Origin: Clostridia bacterium
GTDB taxonomy: Bacteria > Bacillota > Clostridia > Oscillospirales > Acutalibacteraceae
Direction of reading: 5' to 3'
Assembly: GCA_017454565.1 (NCBI GenBank)
Contig: JAFTCS010000006.1
Coordinates: 1 to 30,257 of the forward strand
Length of the DNA stretch: 30,257 nt
The notes below the pieces were generated by a model. That model worked only from the letters and a program-made list of their open reading frames with translations. It was not told the origin of the DNA and did not search any database. Every line of letters begins with the position of its first letter. Position 1 is the first letter of the stretch. The position numbers and the translations under genes were made by a program. Below are positions 7,638 to 16,633 of the stretch, one piece after another.

Positions 7638-10343
7638 ATGGAAAAAAATGAGGATATGGAGATTGTCGGGCAGGAATACCCTTTCCTGTTTTCGGTTGTC
7701 ATTCCCGTTTATAACGTGGAGATGTATCTTGCCGAGACCCTTGATTCCGTTATTGGCCAGACCATAGGCTTTGAAAATATCCAGATCATCCTTGTGAATG
7801 ACGGCAGTCCTGACAACAGTGAGGAGATCTGCCTTCGCTACCGCGACAGGTATCCTGACAATATCACTTACGTCAGACAGGAAAATGCCGGCGTGAGTGC
7901 CGCCCGCAACAACGGTATCGGCTACATAAAGGGCAAATATGTGAATTTTCTGGATTCCGATGACTGCTGGGACAAGAACGCTTTCAAATGGGTCTACGCT
8001 TTTTTTGAAAAGAATTACGATCAGGTCGATGTTGTGGGCGCCCGAAAAAAGTTTTTTGATGCGGCTTCGGGCTATCATCACCTTGACTATAAGTTTTCGT
8101 CCACCAGAGTCATAGACCTTATCGCAAACTATGAAATGATACAGATGGATGTGACCGGCGCTTTTATCAAGGCTGAGGCCATAGGGGAGCACCGTTTCTC
8201 GCAGCACCTGAAATACGGCGAGGATGCTCAGTTTATCAATTCCATACTGCTTGACAAATGCAAACTGGGAGTTGTAAAGGGCGCTGTCCACCGCTACCGC
8301 AAGAGAAAGGACGAATCCTCGGCTCTGCAGAATGAGCTGCGCTCAGAAAGCTATTATTTCGACTCGCCGGTGTATTTCCACCTCGATCTGATAGAGCAGT
8401 CCAAGAAAAAATACAACAGGGTAATGGAGTTCATACAGTACACCGTCATGTATGACATGCGCTGGCGTATAGCCAAGCAGCTTGAGGGCTTTCTTTCTCA
8501 GGAGGACATGGACCGCTACCGCGAAATGATAAACCGGATACTGGTAAACATTTCCGACCGTATTATCTGTATGCAGAAGAATATGGGTATCGGTCAGAAG
8601 ATCTATGCCCTGAATATCAAGTATAAAAGAAATATATGCTCCGATTTTGAATATGACCACGGAAAGCTTCTCTTCAATAATATATGCGTTATCAACCTGT
8701 TCGACCAGAAGAATCTGCTGACAGCCGATTTTCTGTACATAAAGAACGGCATGCTGCACATTGAGGGCAGGGACAATATCCTGCTTGACCTGAAGGACTA
8801 CACTATTCAGGCGCGCGTTGACGATGTGCTGTACGATCCTGTGCGCTTCCATACCGAAAAATATGACGTGAACATTTTAGGTATGAAAGCCTACGAGGGC
8901 AAGGGTGTGTCGTTTGAGGTACCTATAAAAGAGGACATTGAAACAAATGTGGAGTTCATTATGACTTTCCGGGGAGAGTTTGTCACCAGACTCTATGTCA
9001 GTCCCGGAAAATTTGCGCATATTCCATCAAAAAGCGGCAACGCCGGCTACTGTATAACCAATGGCCGCTTTATCCGCATAAGAGACAAGGTCATAAAGGT
9101 CACCCCCTTTACAAAGCGCCTTGAATCAAGGTACGAGGAAGAGTACCGCGGCTACCTTGAAAAATCAAAGCGCAGCTATCTGATAAAGTGGAGAATGCTC
9201 TACCGACTTTTCAAGCGCTTCTATAAAAATGTGTGGCTCATTTCTGACCGTCCGAATAAGGCGGGCGACAACGGTGAGCACCTTTTCAGATATATCTGCG
9301 AGCACAAACCAAAGGGCGTCAGGCCATATTTTGTTATACAGAAGTCCAGCGAGGACTACGCAAAAATGAAGAAGATCGGCAAGGTGGTAGACTTTGATTC
9401 CGTGAAGTACCGCCTGATGATGCTCTTTGCAAAAATGGTCATCTCCTCTCAGGCAAGCGACTATGTGCTTAATCCTTTCGGCGGAGACTATGCCTATATG
9501 TCAGACCTTTACGATTATAAATTCGTGTTCCTGCAGCACGGTATCACAAAGGATGACATTTCCGGCTGGCTCAACCGCTTCAACAAGAATATAAGCATTT
9601 TCGTCACGGCAGGCAAGCCGGAATATCAGTCGATTCTTGACGGCGACTACTTTTATGATGAAAATGTCGTGAAGCTCACCGGATTCCCCCGGTTTGACCA
9701 TCTTACCCGCATGGGAAAGAATGTTAAGAAAAAGGTGCTGGTCATTCCCACATGGAGAAAGACCCTTAGCAAATGTGTTGACCCCCGCACCGATACCAGT
9801 GTCTACTACGATAAATTCAAGGAGAGCGACTTCTTCGCCTTTTATAACGGCCTTATCAATCACCCGAGACTGCTTGAGTGCATGCGCAGGAAGGGTTATG
9901 AGGGTCTGTTCTGTCTGCACCCGCTGTTCACCGAACAGTATGTTGACTTTACCGAGAACGATGTTTTCAGTGTGAACAAGGGCTATGTGGACTATCAGAA
10001 ACAGTTTGCCGAGTGCGCCCTGCTTGTTACCGATTTTTCCAGTGTGTTCTTCGATTTCGGTTATCTGAAAAAGCCTGTGGTCTATTCCCAGTTCGACAAG
10101 GATGAATTCTTTGCGGGACATTCCTATTCCGAGGGCTATTTCAGCTATGAGGACAACGGTTTCGGGCCGGTGTGCCGCGATCTGGAAAGCACAGTGGACG
10201 CTCTTGTAAAGGAGATTGAAAACGACTGCCGCAACGACCCGAAGTATATAAAGAGAATAGAAGAGTTCTATCCGTTCTTCGATGACAAGAGTTGCGAACG
10301 TGTGTACAATTCTATATGCGAGCTTGCCGGAGAAAACGAATAA
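7638..10343 (+). CDS. Bifunctional GT2 glycosyltransferase - CDP-glycerol glycerophosphotransferase
   Basis: This 901-residue protein joins two enzyme domains. The N-terminal GT2 domain (about 15-230) starts with FSVVIPVYN, has VNDGSPD at 53-59 and the metal-binding DSDD at 106-109. The middle (about 260-500) is a helical then beta-rich linker I do not recognise. The C-terminal Glyphos_transf domain (about 510-895) has FLQHGITKDD with H634, IPTWR, FCLHPL with H761 and TDFSSVFFDFGYL. The same order occurs in teichoic-acid enzymes that both glycosylate and extend a polyol-phosphate chain. The RBS AGGAGG lies 8 bases before the ATG. It is separated from the upstream operon by the composite repeat, so it may be transcribed separately. 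Confidence 0.88.
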   Translation: MEKNEDMEIVGQEYPFLFSVVIPVYNVEMYLAETLDSVIGQTIGFENIQIILVNDGSPDNSEEICLRYRDRYPDNITYVRQENAGVSAARNNGIGYIKGKYVNFLDSDDCWDKNAFKWVYAFFEKNYDQVDVVGARKKFFDAASGYHHLDYKFSSTRVIDLIANYEMIQMDVTGAFIKAEAIGEHRFSQHLKYGEDAQFINSILLDKCKLGVVKGAVHRYRKRKDESSALQNELRSESYYFDSPVYFHLDLIEQSKKKYNRVMEFIQYTVMYDMRWRIAKQLEGFLSQEDMDRYREMINRILVNISDRIICMQKNMGIGQKIYALNIKYKRNICSDFEYDHGKLLFNNICVINLFDQKNLLTADFLYIKNGMLHIEGRDNILLDLKDYTIQARVDDVLYDPVRFHTEKYDVNILGMKAYEGKGVSFEVPIKEDIETNVEFIMTFRGEFVTRLYVSPGKFAHIPSKSGNAGYCITNGRFIRIRDKVIKVTPFTKRLESRYEEEYRGYLEKSKRSYLIKWRMLYRLFKRFYKNVWLISDRPNKAGDNGEHLFRYICEHKPKGVRPYFVIQKSSEDYAKMKKIGKVVDFDSVKYRLMMLFAKMVISSQASDYVLNPFGGDYAYMSDLYDYKFVFLQHGITKDDISGWLNRFNKNISIFVTAGKPEYQSILDGDYFYDENVVKLTGFPRFDHLTRMGKNVKKKVLVIPTWRKTLSKCVDPRTDTSVYYDKFKESDFFAFYNGLINHPRLLECMRRKGYEGLFCLHPLFTEQYVDFTENDVFSVNKGYVDYQKQFAECALLVTDFSSVFFDFGYLKKPVVYSQFDKDEFFAGHSYSEGYFSYEDNGFGPVCRDLESTVDALVKEIENDCRNDPKYIKRIEEFYPFFDDKSCERVYNSICELAGENE

Positions 10344-10409
10344 TTTGTATTTTTATCACAAAAAGCAGCAATAGTTACAAATCTGGAACTATATTTTAGT
10401 GCAAAACAC

Positions 10410-10438
10410 TTGATATCTTATTGCTGTTGCGGTATTAT
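10410..10438 (+). promoter_or_regulatory. Promoter of the MBOAT-DHHW operon
   Basis: TTGATA (10410-10415) and TATTAT (10433-10438) are separated by 17 bp and lie about 40 bp upstream of the MBOAT ATG. The surrounding gap (10344-10478) otherwise holds only AT-rich sequence. Confidence 0.65.
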
Positions 10439-10478
10439 CTAATAATAAGGTTTTCAAAAGGTCAGAGGGAGGAATTAT

Positions 10479-11921
10479 ATGGTTTTTGCAGATCTGTTTT
10501 TTCTGTATATTTTTCTGCCATTATGCTTGATCTGTTATTTTGTCAGTAAAAAGCTTAAGACGAAAAATACTGTGCTGATCATTTTCTCACTGGTGTTCTA
10601 TGCCTGGGGAGAACCGCTCTACGTTCTTCTCCTGCTGTTCAGCGCTGCCTTTAACTGGTTTATGGGCGGGCTGATAGGGCGGTACCAGGGGCAGAAAAAG
10701 GCCAAAACCGCAGTCGCTTCTGCTATTATAGTGGACGTGCTGCTGCTGGTCGTGTTCAAATACACCGGATTCCTGGTAGAGAACATCAACGGGCTGCTGC
10801 ATATCGGCATACCTGTGCCGAATATCTCGCTGCCCATAGGCATCAGCTTCTTTACCTTTCAGGCGATCTCGTACATCATCGACTGCTACTGGGAGACAGT
10901 CACGCCGCAGAAGTCATTCAAGAAGTTTCTGCTGTATCTGTCACTCTTCCCGCAGCTTATTGCAGGCCCCATAGTCCGCTACAGCGTGGTCGAACAGGAG
11001 ATCGAAAAACGCCGTTCCACTGCTGCCGATATCAGCGAGGGTGCAATGCGCTTTGTGGTCGGCCTTGCCAAAAAGGTCATAATCGCCAACAATCTTTATG
11101 CCATCGTTACACAGTTCTACGGTGACGTTAACAAGAACCAGTATTCGGATATATCGTCCCTTTCGTTCCTTGGAACATGGTTTGTTATAATCTGCTATTC
11201 GCTTTATGTTTACTTCGATTTCAACGGATATTCTGACATGGCTATCGGTCTCGGACGCATGTTCGGCTTCCACTTCAACGAAAACTTCAACTACCCGTTT
11301 ATCTGCAAGACTATAAGTGAGTTCTGGCAGAGATGGCACATTTCCCTCAGCTCATTCTTCCGTGATTACCTGTTTTATGTGCCGATATTCGGCAAGACAA
11401 GAAAGTATCTGAACCTCTTCCTTGTGTGGTTCTGCACAGGCATGTGGCACGGCGCTGCATGGAACTTTATCTTCTGGGGACTTTACTTCGGAGCGTTCCT
11501 GCTGCTTGAGATCAAGATAGGCAAGAAGCGCATGAAGAAGTGGCCAAAGGTGCTCACTCACATTTACAGCAAGCTTGTTATCGTGATAGGCTTCGGTATT
11601 TTCTGCTTCTCGGATTTGACTCAGCTCGGAAATTTCTTTGTGAACATTTCGGGCGCCGGCATGATCGTGAACGGCGCAGGCTTTGCCGACCAGATAACCT
11701 GGAGCGCCTTTCTCAAGAATATCTTCCTGTTCATCTTCGCAATCGCTGCGTCTGCACCGATACTCCAGCAGATCAAGAAATTCTTCTTTGAATGGGGCAA
11801 CAATACGGTGTACATGACAGGTAAGATCATGGGTGCAGTGGGCTGTATGGCTCTGCTTATCTGCTCAAGCATCATGCTGGTGGATTCCACCAACAATCCG
11901 TTTCTGTACTTCCGTTTCTGA
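10479..11921 (+). CDS. MBOAT family O-acyltransferase (DltB/AlgI-like)
   Basis: This 480-residue polytopic membrane protein has about ten hydrophobic segments. It belongs to the MBOAT family, which moves acyl groups across the membrane and onto extracellular polymers. FWQRWHISLSSFFRDY, with H287, and GMWHG, with the conserved catalytic His H324, are diagnostic; LPIGISFFTFQAISY is also typical of the AlgI/DltB branch. The RBS GGGAGGA lies 6-7 bases before the ATG, and a promoter lies at 10410-10438. The next gene, a DHHW protein 23 bp downstream, is the usual partner, as DltD or AlgJ/AlgX are for DltB and AlgI. The acyl donor is discussed with the FkbH and ACP genes. Confidence 0.93.
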   Translation: MVFADLFFLYIFLPLCLICYFVSKKLKTKNTVLIIFSLVFYAWGEPLYVLLLLFSAAFNWFMGGLIGRYQGQKKAKTAVASAIIVDVLLLVVFKYTGFLVENINGLLHIGIPVPNISLPIGISFFTFQAISYIIDCYWETVTPQKSFKKFLLYLSLFPQLIAGPIVRYSVVEQEIEKRRSTAADISEGAMRFVVGLAKKVIIANNLYAIVTQFYGDVNKNQYSDISSLSFLGTWFVIICYSLYVYFDFNGYSDMAIGLGRMFGFHFNENFNYPFICKTISEFWQRWHISLSSFFRDYLFYVPIFGKTRKYLNLFLVWFCTGMWHGAAWNFIFWGLYFGAFLLLEIKIGKKRMKKWPKVLTHIYSKLVIVIGFGIFCFSDLTQLGNFFVNISGAGMIVNGAGFADQITWSAFLKNIFLFIFAIAASAPILQQIKKFFFEWGNNTVYMTGKIMGAVGCMALLICSSIMLVDSTNNPFLYFRF

Positions 11922-11944
11922 TACTCTGAGAAAGGAGGATAATG

Positions 11945-13459
11945 ATGGACAACGAACAGAACATCCCGAAGAAAACCGAAAGCGGGAACAGTACGCCTGC
12001 TCCGCATGCCGGAAAGAAGAGCTTCAATTCCTACAAGCGTTCTTCCGTAAAGCAGTTTTCATCGGTTATTTCAATTCTGATTATGCTGCCGGTGTTTGCG
12101 ATAATGATGATATTCTTTGTCTGCTTTCCCCGCTCAGAGGTGTCGCAGATAGAAAAAAGAAACCTTGCATTGTTCCCGGAATTTTCATTTGAAAGCTATT
12201 TCAACGGCAGCTTTACGGCGGGCATCAACCAGTGGTTCACCGATACAGCGCCCTTCCGAGACGACCTGAAAAACAACGGCAACGGCATGAAGGCTCTCTT
12301 CGGCATATCTACCCAGGACAGTGTAAATGTGGTGGGCGATATAAAGAAGGTCCCGAAAAAGACAAAGAAGCCCTCTGAAACCGGCAATGTCTCTCAGGTC
12401 AGCAGTCAGACTTCGGAAGTCTCAAAGCAGCCCGGCGAGTCATCAAAGGACGAGAGTTCGGCTCAGGAAAGCTCCGAGAGCAAGACCCAGAAGAACTACC
12501 GTGAGCTTGACGCCGAGTATACTGTCGAAAACGGTGTAATTGTTGTAAATCAGGACGGCCATTACCGCGGGCTTGAGCTTTTCGGCGGCGGTTCCGGCAA
12601 TGCCTACGTTGACGCGCTCAACGATCTTCGCAGTACGCTTGACAGCAAGATCAGGATCTACTCAATGATAATCCCGCTGCCCTGCGAATATTACACACCC
12701 GCAAACTACGATTCCTACACGGCAAACCAGAAAGAATACATTGATGACCTTTCTTCACGTCTTTCCGACGGTATTACGGCTGTGGACGTTGATACAGTCC
12801 TTGCAGGTCATACCGAGGAAAACATATACTGCCGCACCGACCATCACTGGATGCCTCTGGGCGCCTACTATGCGGCTCAGGAGTTTGCTAAAGCTGCAGG
12901 GGTCGACTTCAAGCCCCTCAGCACGTTCACGCCCCAGACAATAGAAGGCTTTGTGGGTACCATGTATGCTTTCTCCGGCGGAGATATAAACATCAAGAAC
13001 GACCCTGAGGACTTCACCTATTATATTCCCGATAATTACAGTGAGTGCAAGACTGATTTTTATGATACCGATTTTAGTTACGACTATACCGGCTCATACT
13101 TCAAGCAGGTGGGCGACCCCCAGAGCAACGCTTATCTTACGTTCTTCGGCGGTGACGAACAGATCGTAAAGATCCGCACCAACATAAAGAACGGCAGAAA
13201 GCTGATACTCATTAAGGACAGCTACGGCAACGCTGTGCCCGGTTATCTGATGAATTCCTTTGAGGAAATATACATTGCCGACATGAGATATTTCCAGCCG
13301 AATCTTGTAGATTTCATCGACCAGATGGGCATTACGGACGTTCTCTTTGCGATGGTGACGTATTCCGCGTTCGGCAACAACTCTTATAATCTTCCCGACC
13401 TTCTTACCCAGGCAAAGGGTCAGACTATTGTTGACAACTACGACAAGGGCGAGGAGTAA
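11945..13459 (+). CDS. DHHW/AlgX-like SGNH-fold accessory acyltransferase
   Basis: This 504-residue protein has an N-terminal transmembrane anchor (around residues 35-60) and then an extracellular part. A Ser/Lys-rich low-complexity spacer lies at about 135-180. TDHHWMPLGAYYAA carries the DHHW motif (299-302). LIKDSYGNA carries an Asp-Ser pair (425-426) that resembles the catalytic Ser block of AlgJ/AlgX/DltD-type SGNH proteins. Partners of MBOAT enzymes in this family pass the acyl group to the polysaccharide outside the membrane. ATGs at 11942 and 11945 are both possible; the second has better spacing (6 bases) from AGGAGG. It is in the same operon as the MBOAT gene. Confidence 0.88.
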   Translation: MDNEQNIPKKTESGNSTPAPHAGKKSFNSYKRSSVKQFSSVISILIMLPVFAIMMIFFVCFPRSEVSQIEKRNLALFPEFSFESYFNGSFTAGINQWFTDTAPFRDDLKNNGNGMKALFGISTQDSVNVVGDIKKVPKKTKKPSETGNVSQVSSQTSEVSKQPGESSKDESSAQESSESKTQKNYRELDAEYTVENGVIVVNQDGHYRGLELFGGGSGNAYVDALNDLRSTLDSKIRIYSMIIPLPCEYYTPANYDSYTANQKEYIDDLSSRLSDGITAVDVDTVLAGHTEENIYCRTDHHWMPLGAYYAAQEFAKAAGVDFKPLSTFTPQTIEGFVGTMYAFSGGDINIKNDPEDFTYYIPDNYSECKTDFYDTDFSYDYTGSYFKQVGDPQSNAYLTFFGGDEQIVKIRTNIKNGRKLILIKDSYGNAVPGYLMNSFEEIYIADMRYFQPNLVDFIDQMGITDVLFAMVTYSAFGNNSYNLPDLLTQAKGQTIVDNYDKGEE

Positions 13460-13470
13460 TACTCAAAAAG

Positions 13471-13503
13471 CAAGCTGTCAGCACCAATTTGCTGTGCAGC
13501 TTG
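13471..13503 (+). terminator. Possible terminator hairpin after the DHHW gene
   Basis: CAAGCTG (13471-13477) pairs with CAGCTTG (13497-13503), and inner CAGCA pairs with TGCTG. It lies 12 bp after the stop codon. It is followed by TTGTGCT rather than a run of T, so it may be a weak or Rho-assisted terminator or only a 3' stabilising hairpin. Confidence 0.45.
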
Positions 13504-13516
13504 TTGTGCTATAATG

Positions 13517-13677
13517 AGAGCCTGTTTAGCATCTTAGCAACGTGCGGCTTTTTGGCAATTTTTTTCGCTAACTGCGTCAAAAGAACTTGCCATACGTCAG
13601 TATGCCTGCGTCCTTTTTCCTTGTTATCGAGAAAAAATGCTCAAAAATCCGTACATTTCAGATACTAAACAGGCTCT
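13517..13677. mobile_element. MITE-like element with long terminal inverted repeats
   Basis: This 161-bp non-coding element has ends that are inverted copies of each other. The outer 13 bp (AGAGCCTGTTTAG) match exactly, the outer 18 bp match at 17 positions, and similarity continues imperfectly for about 55 bp. The direct copy TGAG overlaps the left end (13515-13518) and abuts the right (13677-13680), and could be a target duplication, though its overlap with the ends makes this uncertain. It carries no transposase. It separates the MBOAT-DHHW pair from the FkbH gene. Confidence 0.75.
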
Positions 13678-13728
13678 GAGATCTGTCTGTTTTACGTACA
13701 AATATATTTTTTGAAAGGAAAGTGTTTT

Positions 13729-15522
13729 ATGAAAGAACTGGAATATCCGTTTGACAGTGAATACATTATGAAAAAAAGAAAGTCACTGAGAAAGGCACTT
13801 TTAGCTGACGGCAGCAAGCGTATCAAGAAAAAAATAGCTGTCTTCGGCGGCTCTACTACAAATGACATTGTTGTCTACCTTGACCTCTTCCTTCTGGATC
13901 AGGGAATCGAGGCTGAGTTCTATCAGTCGGAGTACGCTCAGTACTGGCAGGACGCCATGTTCCCCAGTGAAGAGCTGCTCGGTTTTGCTCCGGATATCGT
14001 GTTCATCCACACGACCAACAGGAACATCATCAACTATCCGCATACCTCAGATACCCGTGAACAGGTGCAGCAGCTTCTTGACACTGAATACTCCAAATTT
14101 GAGCAGATGTGGATGAAGATATCCGAAACCTACCACTGCCCGATCATCCAGAACAACTTTGAAATGCCTTTCTATCGCCTGATGGGCAACAAGGACTGCA
14201 GCGACTACCGCGGACGGGAAAACTATCTGACACGCCTTAACGCAAAATTCTACGAGTATGCCGAAAACCATGAGGGCTTTTACATCAACGATATAAACTA
14301 CATTTCCGCATGCTTCGGTCTGAGCAAATGGAGCGACCCGTCATACTGGAATATGTATAAGTACGCCATGTGCATAGACGCTGTCCCGGAGTTTTCATTC
14401 AACCTTTCAAATATAATCAAGTCTGTTTTCGGAAAAAACAAAAAGGCTCTCGCTCTCGACCTTGACAACACCCTCTGGGGCGGCGTTGTGGGAGACGACG
14501 GTGTTGACGGTATCCAGATAGGGCAGGAGACGGGCGTTTCACAGACCTATTACGAGTTCCAAAGCTACATCAGATCTCTCAAGGAGCTGGGAATTATCCT
14601 CACCGTTTGCTCCAAGAACGACCATGAAAATGCCATCGCCGGACTGAATCATCCAGAGGGCGCGCTCAGACCGGAGGATTTCATTATCATAAAGGCCAAC
14701 TGGGAGAACAAGGACAGGAACATTGTGGAGATCGCAAATGAGCTGAACATCCTGCCGGATTCCATTGTGTTTGTGGACGATAATCCTGCCGAGAGAGCTA
14801 TTGTCAGCGCACAGGTGGCAGGTGTCAGAGCGCCCGTAATGGACAGCGTTGAAAATTATATTATGACCATCGACAGAAACGGCTATTTCGAGGTCACAAA
14901 TTTCAGCGAGGATGACCTCAAGCGCAACGAGATGTACAAGGCAAATGCTCAGAGGGCGGCTCAGCAGGCAACATTTGCAGACTATAAGGAATATCTTCTC
15001 AGCCTGGACATGAAAGCCGTGATAGACGATTTTATTCCGGTTTACCTGCAGCGCATAACCCAGCTCACCAACAAGAGCAACCAGTTCAACGTGACTACAA
15101 AGCGCTATACCGCTACCGAGATGGAAGAGGTCAGCAGCAGTCCGGAGTACATCAGACTCTATGGCAAGCTGACAGACAAGTTCGGAGATAACGGAGTTGT
15201 ATCTGTTGTGATAGGCAAAAAGGACGGCGACACACTGAATATGGAGCTGTGGCTCATGAGCTGCCGTGTGCTGAAAAGAGACATGGAGCTTGCCATGCTT
15301 GACCGCCTTGTTGAACGCTGCCGTGAACAGGGCATAAAGACTGTCAAAGGCTTCTACTATCCTACGGCGAAGAACAACATGGTGCGCGAGCTTTACGGTT
15401 TCTTTGGCTTTACAAAGGTGAGCGAGGATGAAAGCGGCAATACCGTATGGGAGCTTGACGTTGATTCTTATGAGAACAGGAACCATGTTATCACCGTAGA
15501 GGATAATTCCGCGGTCAGATAA
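13729..15522 (+). CDS. FkbH-like HAD-IIIC family glyceryltransferase/phosphatase
   Basis: This 597-residue protein has the three parts of FkbH-type enzymes. The N-terminal part (about 25-220) has an SGNH-like start, VFGGSTTNDI. The HAD domain has LDLDNTLWGGVVGDD with D244 and D246, VCSKND, and VFVDDNPAER with D350 and D351. The C-terminal part (about 430-580) is a GNAT-like fold. Characterised relatives in polyketide pathways take 1,3-bisphosphoglycerate, remove the phosphate and load glyceryl onto an acyl carrier protein. An ACP gene follows directly. The TTG at 13711 could extend the frame, but ATG 13729 has AAAGGA 9 bases upstream. There are no polyketide synthase genes nearby; the neighbours are MBOAT and DHHW. 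Confidence 0.88.
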   Translation: MKELEYPFDSEYIMKKRKSLRKALLADGSKRIKKKIAVFGGSTTNDIVVYLDLFLLDQGIEAEFYQSEYAQYWQDAMFPSEELLGFAPDIVFIHTTNRNIINYPHTSDTREQVQQLLDTEYSKFEQMWMKISETYHCPIIQNNFEMPFYRLMGNKDCSDYRGRENYLTRLNAKFYEYAENHEGFYINDINYISACFGLSKWSDPSYWNMYKYAMCIDAVPEFSFNLSNIIKSVFGKNKKALALDLDNTLWGGVVGDDGVDGIQIGQETGVSQTYYEFQSYIRSLKELGIILTVCSKNDHENAIAGLNHPEGALRPEDFIIIKANWENKDRNIVEIANELNILPDSIVFVDDNPAERAIVSAQVAGVRAPVMDSVENYIMTIDRNGYFEVTNFSEDDLKRNEMYKANAQRAAQQATFADYKEYLLSLDMKAVIDDFIPVYLQRITQLTNKSNQFNVTTKRYTATEMEEVSSSPEYIRLYGKLTDKFGDNGVVSVVIGKKDGDTLNMELWLMSCRVLKRDMELAMLDRLVERCREQGIKTVKGFYYPTAKNNMVRELYGFFGFTKVSEDESGNTVWELDVDSYENRNHVITVEDNSAVR

Positions 15523-15561
15523 TAAAGCCTGTACCCTGAAAAGGGCTGTCCGGCATTTCTT

Positions 15562-15589
15562 TTGCATAATTCTCATATAGAAATATAAT
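15562..15589 (+). promoter_or_regulatory. Possible promoter of the ACP gene
   Basis: TTGCAT (15562-15567) and TATAAT (15584-15589) are separated by 16 bp in the 188-bp gap before the ACP gene. The -35 is imperfect. It would let the ACP be made in excess of the FkbH enzyme. Confidence 0.5.
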
Positions 15590-15710
15590 AGTTTGCCTTT
15601 AGGGTAGAATTATACTGTTGAGCATCGGTGCGTTCCCGGACAAATTTCCGGGACTCTGTGCCGCATGTTTTAACAAAGAAAAAAATAATTCTGTAAAAGG
15701 AGCAAGGAAC

Positions 15711-15956
15711 ATGGATACAAAGACAATTTACGCAAGACTCAATAAGGTTTTTCAGGATGTTTTTGATGACGACAGCATCAAGGTAAACCCCAAGACCACC
15801 GCAGATGACATTGACGACTGGGACAGCCTGGAGCACATCACTCTGATAAACGCGGTAGAGCGCGAATTCAAGATGAAGTTCAAGATGGGTGAAGTATCCT
15901 CCATGAAGAACGTAGGCGAGATGGCGGATATCATCGCATCAAGAGCCAAATCTTAA
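15711..15956 (+). CDS. Acyl carrier protein
   Basis: This 81-residue acidic protein has the acyl-carrier four-helix pattern. The attachment site for 4'-phosphopantetheine is Ser39 in DDWDSLEHITL. The tail, MGEVSSMKNVGEMADII, is the usual last helix. The ATG at 15711 has AAAGGAG about 8-14 bases upstream; a longer in-frame start at 15618 has no supporting site. It lies next to the FkbH gene and not next to fatty acid synthesis genes, so it is probably a dedicated carrier for the FkbH-loaded unit, in the position DltC has in D-alanylation. Confidence 0.92.
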   Translation: MDTKTIYARLNKVFQDVFDDDSIKVNPKTTADDIDDWDSLEHITLINAVEREFKMKFKMGEVSSMKNVGEMADIIASRAKS

Positions 15957-16180
15957 CCTCCCCTGTTCGCGCCAGCGAGCACAGAAATTCTTTCAAAAGC
16001 GACAACAGAAAAGTTTCGCCCGCCTTTTCAGCGCAGAGCCTGCGCTCCCAATTCGCGGGGGTGCGGGTCTCCGGTGGAGACCTCTCAGCCGTAGGCTGAG
16101 AAGCGCCGAGCGGAGTGCCTCCGCTGTCGATTTCGTTTTGGGAATGGATAAGGCAACGATGCAAAGAGTGTTTCCGAAAC
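15957..16180 (-). repeat. Composite intergenic repeat, truncated mosaic copy
   Basis: This non-coding stretch follows the ACP stop. Read on the minus strand, CGGGCGAAACTTTTCTGTTG and the sequence after it (about 15975-16028) match 25071-25110 closely. The part 16033-16060 matches the start of the repeat at 7396 in the opposite orientation. Short hairpins follow: GGTCTCC/GGAGACC (16067-16083) and CTCAGCC/GGCTGAG (16085-16101). It looks like an assembly of pieces of the family rather than one intact copy. Confidence 0.65.
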
Positions 16181-16595
16181 ATGATCGTCCAGTGTAGTCA
16201 CGCACCCGACAGGCGAGACCGCCCCCTTGTATTGGTTAGTACGCACATTCCCACCGGCGAGCAGCCGGCAGAGACAGCAAGCACTCCAAACCATAATGCC
16301 CGGATGGCATTCTTAGCTGCGCCGCCGGTGCCGATCCCCTTTTTTCGGCAGCGAGACCGCTTCACTCTGAGTTCAGGACGAAAAATTATATAGTAGACGA
16401 CAAAAATATTCTTACTTAGAGTGATATCCGAAGGGGTGTGGGGGCGACTTTGTGCGAACTGCCGAAAATTGTCAAAAACTGGTGATATCCGAAGGGGTGT
16501 GGGGGCGACCGGAAAGCCCCCACAATCAGCTGATGATTTATCAAAGTATAAATAATAATGTCGTTTACTATAGTTTAATTGAATCATAGTATAAA
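16181..16595. other. Gene-free stretch with a 28-bp direct repeat
   Basis: I see no supported gene; open frames here lack RBS and family features. A 28-bp exact direct repeat beginning GTGATATCCGAAGGGGTG lies at 16421-16448 and 16482-16509. The second copy forms a 9-bp hairpin with the sequence after it (TGTGGGGGC 16498-16506 with GCCCCCACA 16516-16524). Confidence 0.6.
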
Positions 16596-16631
16596 ACGGA
16601 AGCAGAGTATCAGGCTGCTTCCGTTTTTTTT
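16596..16631 (+). terminator. Rho-independent terminator (plus strand)
   Basis: ACGGAAGCAG (16596-16605) pairs with CTGCTTCCGT (16615-16624) and is followed by a run of T. It ends any transcript coming through the repeat region from the ACP gene side. Confidence 0.85.
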
Positions 16632-16633
16632 GC

